Part shown: piece after piece, positions 7,414-14,063 of the stretch
Layout: each line of letters starts with the position of its first letter
How positions within the stretch are numbered: position 1 is the stretch's first letter
Assembly (NCBI GenBank): GCA_045545575.1
Contig: JAZQBE010000102.1
Coordinates: forward strand, 1-15,770
Length of the DNA stretch: 15,770 nt
Origin: Shuttleworthia sp045545575
GTDB lineage: Bacteria > Bacillota > Clostridia > Lachnospirales > Lachnospiraceae
Direction of reading: 5' to 3'
Notes under the pieces: model-generated
Databases searched by the model: none
What the model saw: the letters and a program-made list of their open reading frames with translations, nothing else
What the model was told of the DNA's origin: nothing
Position numbers and translations under genes: made by a program

Positions 7414-7479
7414 AAAGCGGAACGGGTGCCTGACCCCTGTTCCACTTTTTCGGAGGGGGGGGCCTCCACCCGTTCCATT
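6403..7479 (-). other. Run-on part of the AraC2 frame, antisense to the hydrolase gene
   Basis: The minus-strand AraC2 frame has no stop between its conserved end (codon at 7480-7482) and 6403, giving about 358 extra codons. About 66 bases of this are repeat R4. The rest is the reverse complement of the hydrolase gene. The predicted residues are rich in Arg, Gly and His with no recognisable domain, as expected for a shadow frame in G+C-rich DNA. I treat it as unselected sequence that a gene caller may include in the AraC product. Confidence 0.6.
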
Positions 7480-8751
7480 CCGGCGGCGATATGCGCCGGG
7501 CGTCTGGCCGTAGGCTTCCCGAAAAAGGACGGAAAAGCGGCTGTGGGATGGGAACCGCAGGCGTTCGGCGATTTCCGATACCGGGTCGTCCGAATAGCGC
7601 AGCAGGTCGCGGGCGGCCGCAAGACGCATTTTCGTAATGTATTTCTGCGGCGGCAGACCAAGGCAGGCCGTAAACGTATGGGACAGCTGCGAGATGCTGA
7701 TATCACAGTGCTGCGCCACAATGCGGGCGGACAGTTCCTGATACAGATTGCGCCGGATATAGCTGACAGCCTTCACAAGATAGGGAGGCTGTTTTTTTTC
7801 TGCCATTTTGCGGGCGTCATGAACCGCCCGGATGTATTCGTTGTAGCAGCGGATGCTGAGATCATGCATCTGGTGGATGTCGGTGGCAATGGACAGCGTG
7901 TGCAGATAACGGTTTGAAAGCTGATACGCCGATTCGGCATCGAGTCCTCCGCGGATCGCGGCGCGGCTGCTGAGTACAATCAGCGTCACACACATGTATT
8001 CATAGGTTTTCAGCGAGGTGGGGGCAATCCGCCCTAGGCGGCCGAGCTCCTGGAAATCCGGATCCCGGATGGCTTCCAGGTCGCCGTTTTCTATTCGGTC
8101 AAAATAGGTTTTCTCTATCATGTAGGACTTGCGCCGGGCTTCGGCATCGGACAGGAAGGTCATTCCGGGATCGTCGGAAGACGCGGCGTTCTGCGCGGAA
8201 CCGACGGACGCGTCGTCCGTTAAAGCACTCAGAGCCGACTGCAGCGCGGAGGGCTCGAAGTGGATCTCCTCGCCGGCCGTCAGTGCGTACAGAAGATCCA
8301 GCCGGTGCGCGAGCTCATCCATTGAAAGAACGCAGGAGCGGTAAAAACGGTCGGTGGGAATCCGGCGTGCGGCGCAGTAGTCGGCATACAGATGATCGTC
8401 CTGCCGGATCAGTGAGAAAGGCCCCAGCACGATGCGGATGCCGCGCTCGGCGTCCGCGAGCAGAAGATAGTAGACATAGAGCTCCGCGTTGTCGACATAT
8501 GCAGCAACGTTCGACCGGCTGCCCGGCCAGAAGAGGAGAGGGGCAGCCGTTTTTTGTGCCCGGGAACAGGGCGGCGTCTGCGGATTCTCCCGTAAAGATC
8601 CCGGGCTGCAATGCAGCAGATGCACATACCGGGGATCCTGCATCAGATACCCTTGGGAATCCGTGGTGTAAAGCAGGCGGTCCTCCTGATAAAGCGCAAA
8701 GTGCAGCGCGCGTTCGGCAAACAGTTTGGCACACATCAGCGAAAGATTCAT
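6403..8751 (-). CDS. AraC-family transcriptional regulator (AraC2), conserved part 7480-8751
   Basis: The conserved portion is 424 residues. It has an N-terminal sensor-like region (with GIRIVLGPFSLI), a helical middle and an AraC-type DNA-binding domain at about residues 322-424. The two helix-turn-helix segments are around IVAQHCDISISQLSHTF and VSEIAERLRFPSHSRFSVLF. It is a paralogue of AraC1, sharing the SSRAAIRGGL/SRAAIEGGL motif and the GQTPGAYRRR ending. The start at 8751 is preferred over 8862 because AGGAG lies six bases upstream and a good promoter sits between the two. The frame has no stop after RRR and continues to 6403, so the true end is uncertain. It is divergent from the lipoprotein-sulfatase operon, its probable target. 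Confidence 0.85.
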   Translation of the reverse strand: MNLSLMCAKLFAERALHFALYQEDRLLYTTDSQGYLMQDPRYVHLLHCSPGSLRENPQTPPCSRAQKTAAPLLFWPGSRSNVAAYVDNAELYVYYLLLADAERGIRIVLGPFSLIRQDDHLYADYCAARRIPTDRFYRSCVLSMDELAHRLDLLYALTAGEEIHFEPSALQSALSALTDDASVGSAQNAASSDDPGMTFLSDAEARRKSYMIEKTYFDRIENGDLEAIRDPDFQELGRLGRIAPTSLKTYEYMCVTLIVLSSRAAIRGGLDAESAYQLSNRYLHTLSIATDIHQMHDLSIRCYNEYIRAVHDARKMAEKKQPPYLVKAVSYIRRNLYQELSARIVAQHCDISISQLSHTFTACLGLPPQKYITKMRLAAARDLLRYSDDPVSEIAERLRFPSHSRFSVLFREAYGQTPGAYRRRNGTGGGPPLRKSGTGVRHPFRFLHLNHGQPRFDRVDRFLRQTGKSEDAFQRHAVHDAFLDGHLSVSEIVAGRRLHPAHHRIKQLLSLGRGLDLPQCTVKGQMILVGPKGVMAEQRLGQGALSEIAKDLLKPGDAFRHPVIQAGRIGLTRILNRGIAQGEPVRAEGIHMAFKGNVVMKQRLGKPQSVVRGHRRIGAGRGQEAGAGVLVNGSDRIRRGLVPLLRGFFVQHRVDQDGGVRTVFGHRRRAGRQMAAGGKADHRDLVRNHVPLRGALADHGHGLLVIQQRPGPRFVLSAGIAQDERLVSGLQIGQRNRLRFAVRAEIISAARKNQHRRPRRDVGQLSADGLKVGGQRHVPFLV
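7412..7480. repeat. R4: degenerate inverted REP-like pair between hydrolase and AraC2
   Basis: Unit 1 (7419-7443) is identical to R1 unit 1. Unit 2 (7452-7476) keeps the length and the right arm CACCCGTTCC, but its core is replaced by eight G (7455-7462) followed by CCTCC. The spacer is ACTTTTTC. The hydrolase stop forms the left edge (TAAAAAGCGGAAC). The right edge abuts the last conserved codon of AraC2, with the TGAAAAG seen at R1 missing. Confidence 0.82.
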
Positions 8752-8845
8752 GGGCAGCTCCTGTGAAAACGGATAGCCGGGCAGCGGACCGGAGGAAAGC
8801 CCCCAGCCGGAGGCAAAACGGCGGAACACCACATCTGGCAGCTTC

Positions 8846-8875
8846 AGTATAGCAAAAAACATATAGAAATTGCAA
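8846..8875 (-). promoter_or_regulatory. AraC2 promoter
   Basis: On the minus strand TTGCAA (8870-8875) and TATACT (8846-8851) are separated by 18 bases in an A+T-rich stretch. Transcription would start near 8839, leaving about 88 bases of leader before the 8751 start codon. This excludes the longer ORF start at 8862. Confidence 0.6.
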
Positions 8876-8886
8876 AAACAATATAT

Positions 8887-8916
8887 TTGACACCGGCTGC
8901 ATCAGGTATGTTGTAT
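8887..8916 (+). promoter_or_regulatory. Promoter of the lipoprotein-sulfatase operon
   Basis: A perfect TTGACA -35 lies at 8887-8892. The -10 is weak: TATGTT at 8907-8912 has a 14-base spacer, and TTGTAT at 8911-8916 has 18. A strong -35 with a poor -10 suggests dependence on an activator, plausibly AraC2 encoded divergently. About 80-90 bases of leader precede the ATG at 8998. Confidence 0.45.
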
Positions 8917-8920
8917 GCAG
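8897..8920. promoter_or_regulatory. Palindrome overlapping the operon promoter
   Basis: CTGCAT (8897-8902) and ATGCAG (8915-8920) are inverted arms separated by 12 bases and span the presumed -10 region. This is a plausible operator for a dimeric repressor or an additional regulator. AraC proteins more often use direct repeats, so the partner is unknown. Confidence 0.35.
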
Positions 8921-8997
8921 ATGAAAATGGCCACGCAAAAACGTGAGTCGTCGCGCGTTTGCCGGCAAGCTGCAAATCAGCACAAAAGGAGGAAAGT

Positions 8998-10869
8998 ATG
9001 GCACTGCAAAGAACATGGGGGCGTCTGGCGGCATTGGGGCTTGCGGGCCTTTTAACGGCAGGAGCGCTGCTGACCGGATGCGGAGGATCCCGGCCGCAGG
9101 AACCGGCGGAGCAGGCAGCGGAAGAGAACGTCAAAGAAGACGACGCCAACGAAGAGACCGCAGCGGACGATGCGTCAGCGGACGCGGCGGCGGAAGAGAC
9201 TGCGTCAGCGGACTCGGCGGCGGAAGATCCCTATGCCGGTCTGCCAAGGGAATATACGTACCTGATTGCGACAAATGACGGAACGAACTTTTTTGAAGAA
9301 TATGAGGATTACCCGGCGGTAAAGTACTGGATGGAGAAGAACGATATTGCCATCGATTTCATTACGCCGCCGGCGGGCCGGGAGCGCGATCATTTTAATA
9401 CGCTGTATGCTACCGGTGAATACGCGGACATTCTGGCGCTGGCAAACGTGGGCGTAAGTGCCGGGACGCTGTATGAAGAAGGCGTTGCGCTGGACATCAC
9501 CGAGGAAGTGGAAAAATACATGCCCAATTATCTGGCTCTTTGCGATGAGATGGGCATTGCCAAATATGTGACCAATACGGTGGACGGCGAAAAGCGTTAT
9601 CTTCAGATTTATGATCTGCGGGATGCCGATCCGGAGATGTGGGGAGGCTTTGTGTACCGCCGGGACTGGATTGTCAAGTATGGAACCAATCCAAAGACCG
9701 GCGAGGGCTTTACCTCTTCCATCGACGCAGAGGGCAATTACGAGGACGACGTGGTATTTCCCTGCGGCGAAACGGATCCGTATTACATTTCCGACTGGGA
9801 GTGGATGCTGGATATTTTCGCGACGGCGCTGAAGGAAGAAGGGATCACCGACGGCTACTGCATGAGCCTTTTCTATCCCGGATACATCAGCATGGGTGAA
9901 ATCGCTTCCGGTTTTGGAGCCGCGCCTTCCTGGTATATCAATGAAGGCGGAAAATGCGAGTTCGGCGGTACCACGGATTCCTTCCGGGCGTACGTGGAGT
10001 GCTGCAGCACATGGTATCAGAACGGGTGGATCGACAAATCTTTTGACGAACGCACCGGCGATATCTTTTTCAACATTGATTCGGCCAGCGTATTCAGCGG
10101 AAAAGTGGGTCTGTGGTACGGGCAGAAAGGACAGGTCGGAACCGCGCTTCGAGGCGACGGCGAATGGACAAAGGATATGGTGGTGTTTGGCGCGCCGCAG
10201 CCCATCAACGATGTATATGGCGATGCCGACTGTATGAATCATGTTCCCACCGCTTACTTTACCAGCGGAATCATCGGGACTTCCATTGTACTGACCGATA
10301 AGATGCAGGAAAAGAATGTGACGGCGTTCTTAAAGGCCCTGGACGAGCTGTTCTCCGAAGAAGGCGGCATGCTGCGAAACATTGGTTTTTCGAAGGAGCA
10401 GCAGGAAGAGGTACAGGAGCCGCTGTATACGAAATACGGGTTCGATTCTGCCTATACGGTAACCGAAGACGAAAACGGTCAGAAGACCTATCACGAGAAC
10501 CCGGAGATCGACAAGATCGATGGACTGAAGAGTGCGCTGACGATTAACCGGGTCATCGGCCGCACGCCGGTAAAGAATGTCGAAAAGGGACGTCTGCCGT
10601 ATATTGAGCGGTCACTGAAAATGTGGACGATGTATCCGACGACGGGCACGATTCCCGCGACGGTAACCAATGCGCTGACGGCGGATCAGGCAGAGGCGAA
10701 CAGCCAGATCAACACACTGGTGTCCACCTACATGAGTGTCGAGGTGCCGAGATTTATCACGGGACAAAGGGATATCGCCGACGATGCGGACTGGCAGTCC
10801 TATGTGGATGACTGCAACGCATTCGACGTGGACGCCTATTCCGACAGCATCAACGAGATCCTGGAATAA
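8998..10869 (+). CDS. Extracellular sugar-binding lipoprotein (ABC type, CUT1-like)
   Basis: This 623-residue precursor begins with a lipoprotein signal: basic QRTWGR, a hydrophobic core, and lipobox LLTGC with Cys28 as the lipidated residue. A linker of about 47 residues rich in Ala, Glu and Asp (31-77) follows, then a large binding domain from about residue 81. It has features of LipO/YtcQ-type solute-binding proteins (YATGEYADIL, VALDITEEVEKYMPNY, YRRDWIVKYGTNP). It would capture an oligosaccharide at the outer face of the membrane for an ABC importer, but no permease or ATPase gene is adjacent. AGGAGG-type binding site AAAGGAGGAAAGT precedes the ATG. It forms an operon with the sulfatase 39 bases downstream. 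Substrate is inferred only from that neighbour. Confidence 0.9.
   Translation: MALQRTWGRLAALGLAGLLTAGALLTGCGGSRPQEPAEQAAEENVKEDDANEETAADDASADAAAEETASADSAAEDPYAGLPREYTYLIATNDGTNFFEEYEDYPAVKYWMEKNDIAIDFITPPAGRERDHFNTLYATGEYADILALANVGVSAGTLYEEGVALDITEEVEKYMPNYLALCDEMGIAKYVTNTVDGEKRYLQIYDLRDADPEMWGGFVYRRDWIVKYGTNPKTGEGFTSSIDAEGNYEDDVVFPCGETDPYYISDWEWMLDIFATALKEEGITDGYCMSLFYPGYISMGEIASGFGAAPSWYINEGGKCEFGGTTDSFRAYVECCSTWYQNGWIDKSFDERTGDIFFNIDSASVFSGKVGLWYGQKGQVGTALRGDGEWTKDMVVFGAPQPINDVYGDADCMNHVPTAYFTSGIIGTSIVLTDKMQEKNVTAFLKALDELFSEEGGMLRNIGFSKEQQEEVQEPLYTKYGFDSAYTVTEDENGQKTYHENPEIDKIDGLKSALTINRVIGRTPVKNVEKGRLPYIERSLKMWTMYPTTGTIPATVTNALTADQAEANSQINTLVSTYMSVEVPRFITGQRDIADDADWQSYVDDCNAFDVDAYSDSINEILE
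9172..9231 (+). repeat. 30-base tandem duplication in the lipoprotein linker
   Basis: GCGTCAGCGGAC starts two consecutive 30-base units at 9172 and 9202, encoding ASADAAAEET and ASADSAAEDP (residues 59-78). It keeps the frame and lengthens the acidic spacer by ten residues per copy. It may vary in copy number between strains. Confidence 0.75.
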
Positions 10870-10908
10870 GGGCAGTGGTTTTTCAGAATCGGTTAAAGGA
10901 GCGTTTCA

Positions 10909-12588
10909 GTGAAGAGAAGACGGCCACATATCATTATACTGAATCCGGACGAAATGCGCTGGGACTGCATGCGGCATATGGGCAATCCCGCCGCGCGCAC
11001 GCCGTACCTTGACGATTTCGCCCGGAAAGAAGCGGTATCCTTTTCCAACGCGTACTGCCAGAATCCGGTGTGCGTGCCCAGCCGCTGCAGCTTCTTTACC
11101 GGTCTCTACCCGCACGTACGCGGGCACCGGACAATGGAATACATGCTTCATCCCGGGGAAGATACCCTGTTCAGCGAATTAAAGCGCGCGGGATACCACG
11201 TGTGGATGAATGCCCGCAATGACCTTCTGGCCGGCCAGTGTGACGAGCTGTTTTACGAAAATGCCGACGAGATTTTTCCCTGGCATGTCGAGGAATACCC
11301 TCCGGTCGATATGCCCTCCTTCGGTCCCCGGGCCGCGGCAAACGGCCCGGCGGACCATGCCCCCCAGATGCCCCGGACGCCGTTTTCCCATTACGAAGGG
11401 CGGGAGGACGTATCGGCCATGCGGCTGGGAGATGACTGGGCCGACACCCGGGCGGCAGTGGAGCGTATCCTCACTTACGATAAGGAAGAGCCGCTCTGTC
11501 TGTTTATCGGATGGAACAATCCCCACGTTCCCTATACCTGTGTGGAGCCCTATTACAGCGCAATTGACCGCGATGGCCTGCCGGCCCGGATTCCCGGAGA
11601 CGGCATGGAAAACCCGCCCGAGATCATCCGCCGGCTGCAGCGCTATGTCGGCATGTCGGACTGGACCGAAGATCAGTGGCGCGAGCTTCGAGCCACGTAT
11701 CTGGCCCAGTGCATGATGGTGGACGACATGTTCGGCCGGGTCTGCGAAGCATTAAAGACCGCCGGCATGTATGATGATGCCGCCATTTTCTTCCTGTCCG
11801 ATCACGGCGACTTTGCCGGCGATTACGACCTGGTGGAAAAAGCGCAGAATTCTTTTCAGGACTGCCTGACAAAGGTGCCGTTTGCAGTCAAGGCTCCCAG
11901 AGGATACGCTGTCGATCCGGGCATCAGTGCAAGCCTCGTGGAACTGGTCGACCTGTATGCAACCGTGATGGATTTTGCGCAGGTTCCGCCCTCGCACACA
12001 TCCTTCGGTAAAAGTCTTGTGCCCGTTCTCGAAGACCGAAGCCGCAGGGTTCGGGAATATGCTTTCTGCGAGGGCGGACGCCTGGCGTCCGAAATACACT
12101 GCGACGAATGGCACAGCCAGGGACCTGACGGACCGGATCCCCATTCCGCCTACTGGCCGAAGATGACGGCACAGAAGGACGCGGACGCCCATGAAAAAGG
12201 GACGATGATCTGCGATGGGCAGTACAAATACGTGCACCGGCTGCGGGGCGATCACGAATTTTACGATCTGAGGATGGATCCCGGCGAGGTGCGAAACCTT
12301 TACCCGCGGCTTGCCGGCGGGCAGGACGGATCTTTTGAAGGAACGGCAGACACGGATCTGCGACGGCAGATGGACGCAATGAAGGAGGAACTGTTAAACT
12401 GGTACCAGAGCACCTGCGATATCGTGCCCTTTGCCGCCGACAGCCGGTTTACCGCAGACCAGATGTGGGACATCTTTCGTCACAGTGTGCCGGCACAGAT
12501 GGAAGAGCCATTTAAAGCGTACTGCCGGAGGGAACACCCGGACATCATGGGCGCCGCTCGTTTCCTGCAGATGCAGGGAGAGGCATAA
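10909..12588 (+). CDS. Type I sulfatase (Cys-type), cytoplasmic
   Basis: This 559-residue sulfatase has the core motif C-V-P-S-R at Cys55-Arg59, followed by CSFFTGLYPHVRGH. Cys55 must be converted to formylglycine, in anaerobes usually by a radical SAM maturase (anSME), which is not in this window. Metal ligands are probably Asp14 with Glu15 in NPDEMRWD and Asp298-His299 in FLSDHGDFAG. The usual DD pair near the N-terminus is DE here. There is no signal peptide, so it removes sulfate from imported sugars in the cytoplasm. The start is GTG at 10909, supported by AAAGGAG seven bases upstream. It follows the binding lipoprotein by 39 bases. The exact substrate (sulfated galactose, hexosamine or other) is unknown. 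Confidence 0.92.
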   Translation: MKRRRPHIIILNPDEMRWDCMRHMGNPAARTPYLDDFARKEAVSFSNAYCQNPVCVPSRCSFFTGLYPHVRGHRTMEYMLHPGEDTLFSELKRAGYHVWMNARNDLLAGQCDELFYENADEIFPWHVEEYPPVDMPSFGPRAAANGPADHAPQMPRTPFSHYEGREDVSAMRLGDDWADTRAAVERILTYDKEEPLCLFIGWNNPHVPYTCVEPYYSAIDRDGLPARIPGDGMENPPEIIRRLQRYVGMSDWTEDQWRELRATYLAQCMMVDDMFGRVCEALKTAGMYDDAAIFFLSDHGDFAGDYDLVEKAQNSFQDCLTKVPFAVKAPRGYAVDPGISASLVELVDLYATVMDFAQVPPSHTSFGKSLVPVLEDRSRRVREYAFCEGGRLASEIHCDEWHSQGPDGPDPHSAYWPKMTAQKDADAHEKGTMICDGQYKYVHRLRGDHEFYDLRMDPGEVRNLYPRLAGGQDGSFEGTADTDLRRQMDAMKEELLNWYQSTCDIVPFAADSRFTADQMWDIFRHSVPAQMEEPFKAYCRREHPDIMGAARFLQMQGEA

Positions 12589-12631
12589 CAGAACGGGTGC
12601 GGTCCGGACAAAAACAGAACAGAAGATGCCG

Positions 12632-12661
12632 AAAGAGAGGAAGCAATTTCTCTCTTTTTTT
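12632..12661 (+). terminator. Strong terminator after the sulfatase gene
   Basis: AAAGAGAGGAA (12632-12642) pairs over 11 positions with TTTCTCTCTTT (12647-12657), with one G-T pair, around a GCAA (GNRA) tetraloop. The T-run continues to 12661. It ends the lipoprotein-sulfatase operon. The stem is A+T-richer than other hairpins in the window. With A-runs on the other side it may also work weakly on the minus strand. Confidence 0.85.
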
Positions 12662-12674
12662 ATATGTTTCAAAC

Positions 12675-12692
12675 GATTATACTGATTATACT
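12675..12692 (+). promoter_or_regulatory. Candidate hflX promoter with duplicated -10
   Basis: GATTATACT is repeated back to back at 12675-12683 and 12684-12692, giving two TATACT hexamers nine bases apart just after the terminator. No convincing -35 hexamer is present upstream; the place is taken by the terminator's T-tract and TTTCAA. Some promoter is needed here because the preceding operon is terminated. Confidence 0.4.
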
Positions 12693-12751
12693 GATTTACA
12701 CATCCGCAGAAGTCCGGGTTTCCCGCACTTTGATATTCAAAGGAGATGTTT

Positions 12752-14059
12752 TTGAACGAAGCCAGCCAGAAGGATCTGACCCGCGTCATCCTCGTGGGTC
12801 TGCAGACGAAAGAAACCGACGCGCAGTTTGCCCGGGCCATGGGCGAGCTGGGCCGATTAGCGAAAACCTGCCGCATGGAGGTGGCCTGGAAGATTACACA
12901 GAAGGCGGACGCGCCGGTGAAAGCGACCTACATCGGCAGCGGAAAGCTCGAGGAGGTCAAAAACTGGGTGGACGCCGAGGAGGCGCAGATGGTCATCTTT
13001 GACCAGACGCTGTCGCCGATGCAGTTCCGCAACCTGCAGAAGGAGCTGTCCGTGGAGGTGATGGACCGCACGGGCCTGATCCTGCGGATCTTTTCGGAAA
13101 ACGCCCGCACCCGCGAGGCGCGGCTTCAGGTGGAGCACGCGCGGCTGCAGTACACGCTTCCCCGGCTGGCCGGCATGTGGACCCACTTCGGCCGGCAGGG
13201 CGGCGCGGGCGGCGCGGCGGGCGGACGCGGAACGGCGACGAACCGCGGCGCCGGTGAAACCCAGATCGAGCTGGACCGCCGTCACATCGAAAAACGCCTG
13301 TCGGAGCTGGAGAAGGAGCTGGACGGCATCCGCCGCGAACGCCAGACCCAGCGCGAGCGCCGCGTCGGCGCGGGCATCCCGAAAATCGCGCTGGTGGGCT
13401 ACACCAACGCCGGCAAGTCCACGCTGATGAACGCGATGCTTGCCAAAAGTGTCCACCCGGGCGCGGACAAGGAAGTCCTCGAGCGCGACGCGCTGTTCGC
13501 GACCCTCGACACGACCGTCCGCCGCATCGACATCCCGGACCGCCACCCGTTCCTGTTAACGGACACCGTCGGCTTCATCAGCGAGCTGCCCACGGCCCTG
13601 GTCAAGGCCTTCCGCTCCACCCTGGAGGAGGTCTGTTACGCCGATCTGCTGCTGATGGTGGTGGATTTATCCGACCCGGAGCACGACACCGACATCGCCG
13701 TGACCCGCGAGACCCTGCGCGACATCGGCGCCGGCGCGATCCCGCTGATGACCGTCTTCAACAAGCTCGACAAAGCGGAAGATTATCCGGAGGAGACCGC
13801 CGCGAAACGGGGCGAATCCATCTACATCAGCGCGAAACGGCCGCAGGACGTGGATCTGCTGCTCGACGAGATCGAGGCGCATCTGCGCAGCCTCCGCAAG
13901 GAATGCACGCTGCTGCTTCCGTATACAAAAGGCGATATTCTCAACCGTCTGACCGAAAACCGCGACCTGCTGTCCGCGGATTACGAGGAGGGCGGCATCC
14001 GCGTGCGCGCGCTGCTCGCGGAGGAAGAGCAGAAGCGTCTGGCGGAATACATCTTATAG
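12752..14059 (+). CDS. hflX: Ribosome-associated GTPase HflX
   Basis: This 435-residue GTPase of the HflX subfamily binds the 50S subunit and splits stalled or stress-inactivated ribosomes. The N-terminal HflX domain runs to about residue 190 and includes a Gly/Ala-rich linker and the family signature GAGETQIELDRRHI. The G domain has P-loop GYTNAGKST (about 216-224), TLDTT switch, DTVGF (G3), NKLD (G4) and SAKRP (G5). An ATG at 12746 touches the AAAGGAG binding site with no spacing, so the in-frame TTG at 12752, six bases after it, is the likelier start. It is followed after four bases by MATE2, so the two are probably co-transcribed. Identification is firm. Confidence 0.95.
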   Translation: MNEASQKDLTRVILVGLQTKETDAQFARAMGELGRLAKTCRMEVAWKITQKADAPVKATYIGSGKLEEVKNWVDAEEAQMVIFDQTLSPMQFRNLQKELSVEVMDRTGLILRIFSENARTREARLQVEHARLQYTLPRLAGMWTHFGRQGGAGGAAGGRGTATNRGAGETQIELDRRHIEKRLSELEKELDGIRRERQTQRERRVGAGIPKIALVGYTNAGKSTLMNAMLAKSVHPGADKEVLERDALFATLDTTVRRIDIPDRHPFLLTDTVGFISELPTALVKAFRSTLEEVCYADLLLMVVDLSDPEHDTDIAVTRETLRDIGAGAIPLMTVFNKLDKAEDYPEETAAKRGESIYISAKRPQDVDLLLDEIEAHLRSLRKECTLLLPYTKGDILNRLTENRDLLSADYEEGGIRVRALLAEEEQKRLAEYIL

Positions 14060-14063
14060 CAAA

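Noticed and set aside
39..7480. R1-R4 as CRISPR repeats or as attachment sites
   Set aside because: Units are scattered in pairs of mixed orientation at gene ends, without regular spacers or an integrase.
10021..10030. AACGGGTGG inside the lipoprotein gene, similar to the repeat arm
   Set aside because: The match is short, lies within coding sequence and has no second arm.
9205..10242. 345-residue minus-strand open frame
   Set aside because: It is antisense to the binding lipoprotein, whose lipobox, start and family features are clear. The frame has no domain.
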